From positions 1 through 64,000 of the forward strand of contig JACAER010000047.1 of NCBI GenBank assembly GCA_013388745.1: a DNA stretch of 64,000 nt, written 5' to 3'. This stretch comes from Chloroflexota bacterium (GTDB taxonomy: Bacteria > Chloroflexota > Anaerolineae > Aggregatilineales > Phototrophicaceae). Of the stretch, positions 44,619 through 53,451 are shown piece by piece. A program made the translations under genes and the position numbers. Within the stretch, counting starts at the first letter, position 1. Each line of letters starts with the position of its first letter. The notes below the pieces were generated by a model. That model was not told the DNA's origin and did no database searches. It saw nothing but the letters and a program-made list of their open reading frames with translations.

Positions 44619-45800
44619 ATGGCTCGTATTTTGATGTTGTACCGCAAGAATGATGCCAAGTCGATTGCCGGACGGCTGGGCGATTTTCTCGTCACGCGCT
44701 TCGGCGAGCGCAATGTGCTGCTCGGCGCGGAAAAGCTGATCGGCGTGGGCGAGGATTTTCAGGATGCGCTCGAACGGGGCACACGCGGTGTGGATGCTAT
44801 TCTGGTGTTAATCGGCAAGGCGTGGACCGAGGGCGGCTGGCTGAGCAGCGCCGAGGACTACGATAGCATTGTGCTCAACACCGCGTTGAGCGAAAAACTG
44901 CGCGTCGTGCCTGTACTGGTCGAAGGCGCGCCCATGCCGACAGCGGCGGATCTGCCGGAAGCGCTGCTGGGGCTGACGCGCCGCATGAGCATGAATCTGT
45001 ACGAAGACACCTTCCGTGAGGACGCCGAAAAACTGGTGAACGCGGTGCAGGCCAGCATCGCGCCTGGCAAGGCGGTTGATGTGCGCAAACCCAAGGAACC
45101 GTCCAGCAGCGGTGTGCCCATGATGGCCGGCATCGACAGCGACAACAATCCGCTTTTTATGCGCGCTATGACCAATCCTTTCAAAGATTCTGAATGGATT
45201 AGCAAAATCGCTGTCGCCGCGCTGCTTTCGCTGATTCCGATTGTCGGCACGGTGATTGTATCGGGCTACGGGGTGCGTTACGCGCGCGGGCTGCTGCAAG
45301 GCGACAGCACCCTGCCCAAGTGGGACGACATCGGCGGCGATGCCGGACGCGGCCTGAGCGCGCTGATCGGCCTATTCATTGTAAGTTTCGCATTTGGCAT
45401 CGTCAGCGCGGTGCTGGTGGGCATCATCAGCGCGATCTTCCTCAGCGGGCGCGGCGCGTTGAACGCGATCGGGGCGCTGCTGCTGTTGGCCGTGCAGCTT
45501 GGGCTGCTGGTCTCGGTCTTCAGCTTTGGGATCACCGCAGTAGCGCGCTACGTGACCACCGATAATTTCTCGGCGTTTCTCGATTTCGGCAACAACTGGA
45601 AAGCCGTGAACACGCTGTGGCGGCGGCTGCTGCCGATGTTCGGCCACGTGCTGATTTACGGCTTCATCATGGGCATTCTCATCGCTATCGGCTTTGCCTT
45701 TTTCGTCATCCCTGGCTGGATTATCGCCGCAGTGGCATCCGTCGGCGGCTACTATTTCGTAGCCGAATGGGCGCGGCAGATGCAGCAAGCCAACCTGTAG
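44619..45800 (+). CDS. TIR domain fused to a DUF4013 membrane domain
   Basis: 393 residues. Residues 1-135 are a TIR domain: ILMLYRKNDAKSIAGRLGDF, GERNVLLGAEKLIGVGEDF, AILVLIGKAWTEGGW and VVPVLVEGAPMPTAADLPEA. After a short linker, residues about 185-390 match DUF4013: NPFKDSEWISKIAVAALLSL then IPIVGTVIVSGYGVRYARGL, DSTLPKWDDI and further hydrophobic helices (about five). In NAD-cleaving TIR domains a Glu sits in the helix after the W-motif (DFVRxEIxxAL); here the stretch reads DYDSIVLNTAL, so the Glu appears lost. A membrane-tethered scaffold TIR is the likeliest reading. It stands alone. Confidence 0.85.
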   Translation: MARILMLYRKNDAKSIAGRLGDFLVTRFGERNVLLGAEKLIGVGEDFQDALERGTRGVDAILVLIGKAWTEGGWLSSAEDYDSIVLNTALSEKLRVVPVLVEGAPMPTAADLPEALLGLTRRMSMNLYEDTFREDAEKLVNAVQASIAPGKAVDVRKPKEPSSSGVPMMAGIDSDNNPLFMRAMTNPFKDSEWISKIAVAALLSLIPIVGTVIVSGYGVRYARGLLQGDSTLPKWDDIGGDAGRGLSALIGLFIVSFAFGIVSAVLVGIISAIFLSGRGALNAIGALLLLAVQLGLLVSVFSFGITAVARYVTTDNFSAFLDFGNNWKAVNTLWRRLLPMFGHVLIYGFIMGILIAIGFAFFVIPGWIIAAVASVGGYYFVAEWARQMQQANL

Positions 45801-45870
45801 CGGCACGATTTTCTGGGGGGGAGACGCCCAAGCTCACAGCGGCTGTCTCCCGCCGCGCGGTCCCTTCTCT

Positions 45871-45926
45871 CCCCCTCTTCATGCAGCGCGTCTCTGGACA
45901 CACGCTAAGCCCGCATGGAGAGGGGG
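45871..45926. repeat. Long-stem inverted repeat, copy C
   Basis: CCCCCTCTTCATGC (45871-45884) and GCATGGAGAGGGGG (45913-45926); 13 of 14 positions pair and the exception is a T/G combination that would wobble-pair in RNA. It lies in the gap between two convergent genes. Confidence 0.7.
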
Positions 45927-45949
45927 TCGGGGGGTGTGGTAAGCGTGCG

Positions 45950-47482
45950 TCAGCCAGCGTAAAAATCAATCACGCCCGTTTCTTCGATGCACTGCGTCTC
46001 CAGCGCCGCTCCCGGATCCGCCAGGAAATCCAGCATCAGCCCTTTGGCGCAGTCACCCGCCGCGTTGTACGTGAACGTAATGCCGTGCCCCGCCGAAGGA
46101 AACACCAGCAGCGTGCCGTTCGTCAGCCCTTGCAGCGCGCTCTCTGCCGACGCAATCGGCGTGATCGGGTCGAACGCCCCGGCGAACAGCAGCGTCGGCA
46201 CGTCGCTCAGCACCCGTTCCGTCTCGATCGGGTCGGCGGTTTCTACACCCCACGTTTCGCAGCTCTCAAGATTGCTGTTAATCCCGTCCGCCATATAGCT
46301 GTTGAGTGGCGCGGGCGCGGCCTCCGCCAGGCGCAGCGCGGCGTCCACATCGTTAAGCTGATATTCTTCCTGGCAATCCACCGAATACGCCATGCCTTCG
46401 CTGTCTTCGATGTCGCCGAACTCGTCGATATAGTCCAGCACTTCATCGCTGTCGGCGATTGGTGTGCCTGCCATCGGCGGCGCGGCAGCGGGAACCGGAT
46501 ACTCCCCGCCGGAAAGGATGCTGAAGGCGTCGGCAAAATCGTCCACACTTTCACCATACGCCAGCAGCGTGATGGCATACGGCAAAAACGGAATCGCCTG
46601 CGTGTCATACAAAATCTGGAACATCAGATCATACAGCGCCGCGCCGTCCAAGACCACTTCCACACCGTCATAATCGAACGTCAGCGGCTCGGCGTCCAGA
46701 TATGCCAACAGCGCGAAAAAATCGTTTTCCAGGTCGGGATACACCTCATCGCACAGCCTGTCGGCGGCGCAGCTTGCGAACAACGTGTACAGCGCGTCCA
46801 AAAAGCCGCTCGTCTGCACTTGCAGATCATCGGTTTCTGGCGCATAGACCGAATCCAGCACCGCGCTGCGCACGATTTCGGGGTAATCGCGCAGGATCGT
46901 CAGCCCCAGTTTTGTCCCATACGAAATGCCCCACAAATCCACCTGCTCATAACCCAGCGTCGTCACCAGATCGTAGACATCGGCGGCGCTGGCGGCGCTG
47001 TTGTACATTTGCAGATCAACGCCTTCGTCCAGCAGCCGATCACGGCAGGCGGCCAGCGCGTCATCGTCCGCGTCTTCTTCTTCCATCTCCCAACAGTTCA
47101 GACTAGGCAGCGAAAAACCCGTGCCGCGCTGGTCAAACAGAATCAGCGTGTGGTTTTCCACAATCGGCTCGCTCAGAAAAGCGTCCAGCCCGATCAGCGG
47201 CGCGTTGCCCGGCCCGCCTTCCAGATACACCACCGGCACAGGGTCGGCGTTCGCGCGGCGCGGGCGGATGATCGCCACCGCCAATTCCACCGTCGCGCCG
47301 TCGGGCCGCCTGCGGTCTTCCGGCACGATCAGATAGCCGCAGGTCACGCCTTCAATGGCCGGAAACAGGCATTCGGCTTCTTCAAACAGCGGTCGTTCCT
47401 GCGCCTGAGCCGGCCTGCCGAAAAACACGCACAAAACAAACGTCCAGATCAACAGAGGATGGCGGCGCATCCGGTGCAGCAT
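45950..47482 (-). CDS. Secreted alpha/beta hydrolase (tripeptidyl aminopeptidase/S33-like)
   Basis: 510 residues. A signal peptide (LLIWTFVLCVFFGRPAQAQ) is followed by an alpha/beta hydrolase with the oxyanion loop VVYLEGGPGNAP, the nucleophile elbow DLWGISYGTKLGL (Ser), an acid in LFAGAFDPITP and the His in FPSAGHGITF. Multiple Cys (ECLFPAIEGVTCGYL, SCAADRLCDEVY) suggest disulfides, as in secreted S33 peptidases. It probably trims short peptides outside the cell. Start at the ATG at 47482 with GAGG six bases upstream. Confidence 0.87.
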   Translation of the reverse strand: MLHRMRRHPLLIWTFVLCVFFGRPAQAQERPLFEEAECLFPAIEGVTCGYLIVPEDRRRPDGATVELAVAIIRPRRANADPVPVVYLEGGPGNAPLIGLDAFLSEPIVENHTLILFDQRGTGFSLPSLNCWEMEEEDADDDALAACRDRLLDEGVDLQMYNSAASAADVYDLVTTLGYEQVDLWGISYGTKLGLTILRDYPEIVRSAVLDSVYAPETDDLQVQTSGFLDALYTLFASCAADRLCDEVYPDLENDFFALLAYLDAEPLTFDYDGVEVVLDGAALYDLMFQILYDTQAIPFLPYAITLLAYGESVDDFADAFSILSGGEYPVPAAAPPMAGTPIADSDEVLDYIDEFGDIEDSEGMAYSVDCQEEYQLNDVDAALRLAEAAPAPLNSYMADGINSNLESCETWGVETADPIETERVLSDVPTLLFAGAFDPITPIASAESALQGLTNGTLLVFPSAGHGITFTYNAAGDCAKGLMLDFLADPGAALETQCIEETGVIDFYAG

Positions 47483-47588
47483 AAAAGCCTCTATTCGGTG
47501 GATAATGCAACTTTTCGGTAAAATCGCAGAAGAGCGAGAAAACCAGTATAACAAACTCGCATAACGTTACCAAACGAAAGCCAGGCCT

Positions 47589-48119
47589 ATGAACGCCAAG
47601 CCCGACAGCATCCTCGCCAGCGGTCTCGATTTTACCGAAGACGACCTGCAAGCCAACCGCGCCGGCCAGCTCAGCGCGCGCCAGGCACAAAAGCTGCTGA
47701 CCCGCCACCGCAACACCACACAGACCATGCTGGGACTCATGCTGATGGCGACACTGTTCTTCGTGCCGCTGGCGTTTTTTGCCGCCATCGACACCCGCGA
47801 CATCACACCGGGCGTGCTTCTGGGGGCCGTCTGGCTGGGGGCGATAGCGCTGCTCAGCGCTGTTATCCGCAGCAGCGACGCGGCCAAGGTCGATATCGCC
47901 AACGGCCTGGTCATGGCAGTTCAGGGGCCGGTGCAGTGCTACACCACCAGCAGTAGCAGCAGCACGCAGTACAATCTGCGCGTGGGCGAGCTGACTTTCG
48001 AACGAGTCGATCAAAACGTCTATATCGCCTTCAAGCATCTGGACATCTACACCCTTTATTACACGCCGCAGAGCAAGACGATTGTCGCCGCCGAAACGCC
48101 GGTAGAAGATGCCCCCTGA
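47589..48119 (+). CDS. Conserved-looking small membrane protein, unknown
   Basis: 176 residues. An acidic/polar N-terminus with LDFTEDDLQANRAGQLSARQ is followed by two hydrophobic helices (TMLGLMLMATLFFVPLAFFA and GVLLGAVWLGAIALLSAVI) and a beta-rich C-terminal domain with a Ser/Thr run (CYTTSSSSSTQYNLRVG). The opening recalls short DUF motifs in other membrane proteins, but I cannot name the family. Confidence 0.65.
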   Translation: MNAKPDSILASGLDFTEDDLQANRAGQLSARQAQKLLTRHRNTTQTMLGLMLMATLFFVPLAFFAAIDTRDITPGVLLGAVWLGAIALLSAVIRSSDAAKVDIANGLVMAVQGPVQCYTTSSSSSTQYNLRVGELTFERVDQNVYIAFKHLDIYTLYYTPQSKTIVAAETPVEDAP

Positions 48120-48152
48120 GCCTCGGCAGCCGCGCCAACAACCGTAATCCTG

Positions 48153-48161
48153 TGCTATAAT
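48153..48161 (+). promoter_or_regulatory. Extended -10 promoter (TGC TATAAT) for the TPR gene
   Basis: TGC followed by TATAAT at 48156-48161, 35 bp before the chosen start at 48196. No -35 box is visible, as is common for extended -10 promoters. Its position argues against the in-frame ATG at 48160, which overlaps it. Confidence 0.5.
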
Positions 48162-48195
48162 GAGGGATATGGCGCTGGCCAAACAGGAAGAACCT

Positions 48196-49065
48196 ATGTC
48201 TGCGCATACACCCGATTTTGATACCCTTTGGGACTACACCAAACCCGCCGAAACCGAACAACGCTTCCGCCAACTGCTCGAAACCGCCGCCCAATCGCCC
48301 GACCCTGCCTATCATCTGCAACTGCTGACGCAGATCGCGCGCGCGCAGGGCTTGCAGGGCTGCTACGACGATGCCCACCTCACGCTCGACAGCATCGAAG
48401 ATAAGCTGCATCAGGCCAGACTGGTCGAAATCCGCTACCTGCTCGAACGCGGGCGCGTCTTTAATTCGTCCGGCCAGCCCGAAAAAGCGCAGCCTTTGTT
48501 CCAGCAGGCGTGGGAACTGGCGAGCGCCGAACACGAAGATTTTTACGCTATCGACGCCGCGCATATGCTGGCGATTATCGCCCCGCCGGAAGAACAGCGG
48601 GTCTGGAATCTCAAAGCCCTGGCGCTGGCCGAAGCCTCGCGCGATGTGCGCGCGCAAAAATGGCGCGCCGCGCTCTATAACAATCTCGGCTGGAGCTATC
48701 ACGAACACGGCTTTTATGACAAAGCGCTGACGATGTTCGAAAAAGCGCTCGAATGGCGTCTCGCGCACGGTCAGGAGCGCGAAATCCGTATCGCCCGCTG
48801 GTGTGTGGCGCGCGCCCTGCGTTCGCTCCAGCGCTGCGAAGAAGCCCTGACGATCCAGCACGAACTGCTGGCCGAACACCAACGCGCCGGCACTCACGAC
48901 GGCTATATCTACGAAGAAATCGGCGAATGCCTGCTGCTGCTGAAGCGCGCCGCCGAAGCGCCCCCCTACTTCGCGCGCGCTTATGACTATTTGTCGCAGG
49001 ATGGCTGGCTGGCGGCCCACGAGACGCCGCGCCTTGCCCGCCTGAAAACGCTGGCGACCCCCTAA
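48196..49065 (+). CDS. TPR-repeat protein
   Basis: 289 residues made almost wholly of tetratricopeptide-like helical pairs, for example RYLLERGRVFNSSGQPEKAQ, AALYNNLGWSYHEHGFYDKA and YIYEEIGECLLLLKRAAEAP. TPR scaffolds bind other proteins. No catalytic domain. Start at the ATG at 48196 with GGAAG six bases upstream; the longer frame from 48160 would overlap the promoter. A kinase-AAA-TPR gene follows 200 bp later and could be a partner. Confidence 0.82.
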   Translation: MSAHTPDFDTLWDYTKPAETEQRFRQLLETAAQSPDPAYHLQLLTQIARAQGLQGCYDDAHLTLDSIEDKLHQARLVEIRYLLERGRVFNSSGQPEKAQPLFQQAWELASAEHEDFYAIDAAHMLAIIAPPEEQRVWNLKALALAEASRDVRAQKWRAALYNNLGWSYHEHGFYDKALTMFEKALEWRLAHGQEREIRIARWCVARALRSLQRCEEALTIQHELLAEHQRAGTHDGYIYEEIGECLLLLKRAAEAPPYFARAYDYLSQDGWLAAHETPRLARLKTLATP

Positions 49066-49270
49066 CATGGCGCGCGCTTGCCCGCCGCTGCCAAAGCGTC
49101 TATCATCGTAACTGATATTACGCAGTCTTCGCTCAACAGCGGACGGGCAAGCCTTGTCCCTACGAGCGAAATCGCGATACGCTGCGTAAGGTGCAATCGT
49201 AACTCAGGGGTGATGCATGGCTTGCCCCAGCTATTGACGCGACGACAGCAGGCGTGGGGAGAACGCGCGC

Positions 49271-51904
49271 ATGGAGCAGAGCGAACTCGTTGGGCGGCGC
49301 TACATTTTGCAGGAAATGTTGGGCGAAGGCGGCATGGGCGCGGTTTACCGCGCGCTCGATCGCCTCAGCGGCCAGCCGGTCGCGCTCAAACGGGTGCGCA
49401 CGCAGACCGAAAATCTGCAATACAACACGCGCGACGACAGCACCGACGTGCGCCTGACACTGGCACGCGAATACAAAGCCCTGGCCTCGCTGCGCCATCC
49501 TAATATCATCAGCGTGCTGGACTACGGTTTCGAAGGCCAGCAGCCCTATATCGCCATGGAACTGGTCGAAAACCCGCAAACGCTGACCGAAGCCGCCAGC
49601 GGCCAATCCTTAAGCGCCAAAATTGACCTCACACTGCAAATTCTGCAGGCGCTGGCCTATCTGCACCGGCGCGGCATCATCCACCGCGACCTTAAGCCCA
49701 GCAATGTGCTGGTGGCCGCCGGGCGCGCCAAACTGCTGGATTTCGGCATCGCCGTCATGCGCGAAGACGACACGGGCGAAGGCATGATCGCCGGCACGCC
49801 CGGTTATATGTCGCCGGAACTGTGGACAACCGGCATCGCCAGCCGCGCCAGCGATCTGTACGCGGTCGGCGTCATACTCTACGAAATGTTCGCCGAACGT
49901 CTGCCTTTCGCCGCCGATTCCTTCGCCATGCTGGCAGTGCAGGTGATGACGCTGGCGCCCGATCTGACGCTGATCGACGCGCCCGCCGGCGTGGTATCGG
50001 TCATCGGCCACCTGCTGATGAAAGACCCGGCGCAGCGCCCGCAGGACGTGAACGACGTGATCGCCGATCTGTGCAGCGCCGCCGGGCTGCCGCTGCCGCC
50101 CGAAAGCGCCGCCTCGCGCGAAAGCTTTTTGCAGGCGGCGCATTTTGTCGGGCGCGAGGCCGAAATGCAGCAGCTTCATACCCTGCTCGACCAGACTTTA
50201 GCCGGTCAGGGCGGCGTCTGCCTGATCGGCGGCGAAAGCGGCGTCGGCAAGTCGCGCCTGCTGGACGAACTGCGCACGCTGGCACTGGTCAATCATGCGC
50301 TGGTGCTGCGCGGGCAGGAAGTGGACGAGGCCGGCCTACCGTATCAGGTCTGGCAGGGGCCGCTGCGCTGGTTGAGTCTGCTCACTGAACTCGACGATGC
50401 CGAAGCCGCCGTGCTCAAAGGCGTGGTGGCCGATCTGCCCGATCTGCTGGGACGGCGCATCGCCGACGCGCCCGAAGTGCAGCCGCAGGCCGCGCAGGCG
50501 CGCGTCCTGAGCGTGATCGAAACGCTCTTCCGCCGCCAGACGCAGCCGCTGGTCGCCATTCTGGAAGATATGCATTGGTCGGGCGACGAGAGTCTGGCGC
50601 TGCTGCGCCAGTTGAGCGGCGTCACGGCCAGTTTGCCGCTGCTGCTGATCGCCAGCTACCGCGACGACGAAAAACCCGATCTGCCGGCGCAGCTTCCCGG
50701 CGCGCATCTGCTCAAGCTCAGCCGCCTCAGCCCCGACGACATCGCCGAACTCAGCCGTTCGATGCTGGGCGCGGCGGGCGAAAAACCCGATCTGGTCGAA
50801 CTGCTGCAAAAACAGAGCGAAGGCAACGTCTTTTTCGTCGTGGAAGTGATGCGCGCGCTGGCGCAGGAAGCCGGCCAGCTTGACCGCATCGGGCGCGACA
50901 CGCTGCCCACCAACGTCATCACGGGCGGACTGAAGAACATTATCCGCCGCCGTTTGCAGCGCGTGCCTGCTGAGGCGCTGCCGCTGCTCAAAGTGGCTGC
51001 CGTCGCCGGACGCCAGCTTGATCTGCGCGTGCTGCGCGAAGTGCTGGGCGTAGATGCGCCGCTGGATCGTATGTTGGCGGTCGGCGCCGAAGCCGCGATT
51101 CTGGAAGTCGATGGCAAGGATTGGCGTTTCGCGCACAATAAGCTGCAAGAAGGCGTGCTGGAAGACATGACGCCTGTCGAACGGCGGGCGCTGCACAGCG
51201 AAGTGGCGCGGGCGCTGGAAAAATTGTACGAATATTCGGCGCGCACGGCGGCGGCGCTGGCTTATCACTGGGGCATGGCCGAAGAAAAAGCCAAAGAGGA
51301 ACATTACGCGGCGCTGGCGGGCGAACAGGCCTTGCACAGCGGCGCCTATGGCGATGCCCGCGACGCCTTGCAGCGTGCGCTGGACTTGCAGCCCTATGTC
51401 GAAGTCAACCAGCGGCGCACGGCACTGCTGCTGCGGCAGTTGGGCGACACCTATTTCTGGGGCTTCTGGGAATATGAGCAGGCGGCGGCGCTCTACCGCC
51501 AAAGCCTTGACCTGTGCCAGCAGATTTTTTACCGGTCGGGCACCGCGTCTAATCTCTACAGCCTGGGCAACGCCGTCTGCGAACTGGGGCGCTACGCCGA
51601 AGCGCGCGGCTATTATGAGGAAGCGCTCAAGGTGGCGCTCGATATTCGGGCGCAAAACGCGGCGCTGGCGGCGCTCACCGGGCTGGCGCGCCTGCTGGTG
51701 CGCGAGGAGCAAGCGCCAGACACCGCGCTGGAATATCTGGCGCTGGTGATGCACAACCCGGCCACCGACGCGCTCACCGCCGCCGACGCGCGCCAACTGG
51801 TCGAAACTCTGCGCGCCAACCAGCCCGCCGACCTGGTCGAAGCGGCCTTCGCGCGCGGCAAGGAACTGAAGCTGCGCGACGTGGCGCAGAAGATTCTGGG
51901 GTGA
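49271..51904 (+). CDS. Ser/Thr protein kinase fused to AAA ATPase and TPR domain
   Basis: 877 residues. N-terminal Hanks-type kinase (about 8-265): LGEGGMGAVYRALDR (glycine loop), VALKRV (Lys), IIHRDLKPSNVLV (catalytic Asp), LLDFGIA and GTPGYMSPEL. Then an AAA-type/STAND ATPase (about 290-620): ICLIGGESGVGKSRLLDEL-like Walker A (GESGVGKSRLL) and LVAILEDMHWSGDESLALL (Walker B). The last 230 residues are TPR-like helices (LYSLGNAVCELGRYAEARGY). This layout is typical of large bacterial signal integrators. No membrane segment. Start at the ATG where the kinase fold begins. Upstream DNA (49066-49270) shows only a partial G/C-rich hairpin. Confidence 0.92.
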   Translation: MEQSELVGRRYILQEMLGEGGMGAVYRALDRLSGQPVALKRVRTQTENLQYNTRDDSTDVRLTLAREYKALASLRHPNIISVLDYGFEGQQPYIAMELVENPQTLTEAASGQSLSAKIDLTLQILQALAYLHRRGIIHRDLKPSNVLVAAGRAKLLDFGIAVMREDDTGEGMIAGTPGYMSPELWTTGIASRASDLYAVGVILYEMFAERLPFAADSFAMLAVQVMTLAPDLTLIDAPAGVVSVIGHLLMKDPAQRPQDVNDVIADLCSAAGLPLPPESAASRESFLQAAHFVGREAEMQQLHTLLDQTLAGQGGVCLIGGESGVGKSRLLDELRTLALVNHALVLRGQEVDEAGLPYQVWQGPLRWLSLLTELDDAEAAVLKGVVADLPDLLGRRIADAPEVQPQAAQARVLSVIETLFRRQTQPLVAILEDMHWSGDESLALLRQLSGVTASLPLLLIASYRDDEKPDLPAQLPGAHLLKLSRLSPDDIAELSRSMLGAAGEKPDLVELLQKQSEGNVFFVVEVMRALAQEAGQLDRIGRDTLPTNVITGGLKNIIRRRLQRVPAEALPLLKVAAVAGRQLDLRVLREVLGVDAPLDRMLAVGAEAAILEVDGKDWRFAHNKLQEGVLEDMTPVERRALHSEVARALEKLYEYSARTAAALAYHWGMAEEKAKEEHYAALAGEQALHSGAYGDARDALQRALDLQPYVEVNQRRTALLLRQLGDTYFWGFWEYEQAAALYRQSLDLCQQIFYRSGTASNLYSLGNAVCELGRYAEARGYYEEALKVALDIRAQNAALAALTGLARLLVREEQAPDTALEYLALVMHNPATDALTAADARQLVETLRANQPADLVEAAFARGKELKLRDVAQKILG

Positions 51905-51966
51905 GAGGCTGACGACACCCGGCGCACAAGTGTGATGCGATTGCCCTGAGACAAAATGAGAAAGTG

Positions 51967-51995
51967 CTGGCAATTCTGCTAACTAATGCTATACT
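51967..51995 (+). promoter_or_regulatory. Promoter of the sugar ABC operon
   Basis: CTGGCA at 51967-51972, a 17-bp spacer and TATACT at 51990-51995 preceded by TGC. It stands about 64 bp before the binding-protein start. Confidence 0.55.
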
Positions 51996-52058
51996 CATCA
52001 ACGGTGTGCTTCAGGCGCACTGTAATGTGTGTTTTTTTGAACAATGAGGAGAACTCGC

Positions 52059-53333
52059 GTGAAGAAGGCTCTGGTTTTAATTGCGGTACTCGTCCTGCTG
52101 CTGGGCGCCATGGGCGTGAGCGCGCAGGATGTTGAGATCACCTATTGGGATACGATGAACGATCAGGAACGTGTCGTCTTCCAGGAAATCGTGGATGCCT
52201 GCGCTGCTGATCTGGGCATCACGGTCAACTATGAATATGTGCCGTTCGATCAGGCGCAGGCCACCTACCGCACGGCGGCCCAGGCCGGCAACGCCCCTGA
52301 TGTACTGCGTACCGAAGTGGCCTGGGGGCCAGAATTCGCCGCCGCGGGCTATACCTATGACATCACCGATTGGGTGACCGAAGAAGAACGCGCCAGCTAT
52401 CTGGATGCGCCCTTCAATTACAACACCTGGGGGGGCCGCGTCTGGGGTCTGCCGCAGGTGACGGACGCGCCGGCGCTGCTCTATAACCGCGCCCTGTTCG
52501 AACAGGCCGGGCTGGATCCCGATGTGCCGCCCGCCACGATGGAAGAACTGGCCACCGCGGCTGCGGCGATCAGCGCGCTGGGCACAGAAGACGCTCCGAT
52601 TTACGGGATTCTGACTCCCGCCGCCGCTTACTTCTTCCAGCCCTTCATGTGGGCTTTCGGCGGCAGCCTGATTGTCCCCAACGAAGATGGCACCTACACC
52701 ATCGGCATCAACAGCGAAGGCACGCTGGCCGGTCTGAACTTCGTCATCGGCCTGCTGGAATCGGGCGTGATGGGGCCGGACTATGATCCCGCCAACCAGT
52801 ACGGCAACAACCAGGCCGCCTTCAAGGAAGGCCGCGCCGGTATGTTGATCAATGGCCCGTGGGCCACCAGCGACATCCTGAGAGGCGAGGCCTTCACTGA
52901 TCGCGCCAATCTGGGCGTGGCGCCTATCCCGGCTGGCCCGGAAGGCCTGCAAGGCTCGCCTGTCGGCGGTCACGGCTACACGATTTACGCCGGCTCGGCT
53001 TACCCCCAAGAAGCGCTGAACTTCGTGCGCTGCCTCAACGGCGTCGATAATCAGGTGCGGCTGGCGGCGGAACTGAACCTGGTGCCGACGCTGCGCGCGG
53101 CCTATGAAAACGAAACGCTGGCCGAAAACGCCATCCTCCAGGGCTTCCTGGCGCAGATGGAAGTGGCGACCAACCGCCCGGTGCTGGTGGCCGGCGGCAG
53201 CATCTACGCTGAATTTGGCCCGCAGTACGACGCGGCCATTCTCGGCCAGACCGAGCCGCAGACGGCGCTGGACAACATCGCCGCCGCGTGGGAACTGCTG
53301 CTGCAAAACGAACCAACACCGCCCGGCATGTAA
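52059..53333 (+). CDS. Sugar ABC transporter substrate-binding protein (MalE-like)
   Basis: 424 residues. A signal peptide (LVLIAVLVLLLGAMGVSAQ) is followed by a cluster-B-type binding protein: EITYWDTMNDQERVVFQEIV, GNAPDVLRTEVAWGPEFA, LPQVTDAPALLYNRALFEQA and GRAGMLINGPWATSDI, GSPVGGHGYTIYAGSAYPQE. It binds an oligosaccharide for the two permeases downstream. Start set at the GTG at 52059 because GAGGAG lies seven bases upstream; the ATG at 52044 overlaps that site. The intercistronic hairpin after it probably keeps its mRNA level above that of the permeases. Confidence 0.92.
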   Translation: MKKALVLIAVLVLLLGAMGVSAQDVEITYWDTMNDQERVVFQEIVDACAADLGITVNYEYVPFDQAQATYRTAAQAGNAPDVLRTEVAWGPEFAAAGYTYDITDWVTEEERASYLDAPFNYNTWGGRVWGLPQVTDAPALLYNRALFEQAGLDPDVPPATMEELATAAAAISALGTEDAPIYGILTPAAAYFFQPFMWAFGGSLIVPNEDGTYTIGINSEGTLAGLNFVIGLLESGVMGPDYDPANQYGNNQAAFKEGRAGMLINGPWATSDILRGEAFTDRANLGVAPIPAGPEGLQGSPVGGHGYTIYAGSAYPQEALNFVRCLNGVDNQVRLAAELNLVPTLRAAYENETLAENAILQGFLAQMEVATNRPVLVAGGSIYAEFGPQYDAAILGQTEPQTALDNIAAAWELLLQNEPTPPGM

Positions 53334-53367
53334 GCCGCTGGCGCGCGTGAAATGCATTAAACTCTGG

Positions 53368-53396
53368 GATGAGGGAAGGCGTAACCTTCCCTCATC
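53368..53396 (+). terminator. Intercistronic hairpin (attenuator or mRNA stabiliser)
   Basis: GATGAGGGAAGG (53368-53379), loop CGTAA, CCTTCCCTCATC (53385-53396): a perfect 12-bp stem between the binding-protein and first permease genes, followed by CTGCTTCT. Such hairpins are common after binding-protein genes and reduce expression of the permeases. Confidence 0.65.
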
Positions 53397-53451
53397 CTGC
53401 TTCTAGCACAGGGGTCACGCCCCGCCTTAGAGCGAACGCGGAGAAAGTCTT

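Noticed and set aside
45617..47521. 634-residue open frame on the plus strand
   Set aside because: It crosses the end of the TIR-DUF4013 gene, an inverted repeat and the antisense of the hydrolase gene; only a compositional artefact.
50336..51973. 545-residue open frame antisense to the kinase-AAA-TPR gene
   Set aside because: Shadow frame: Gln/Arg/His-rich with no domain, lying opposite a clear gene.
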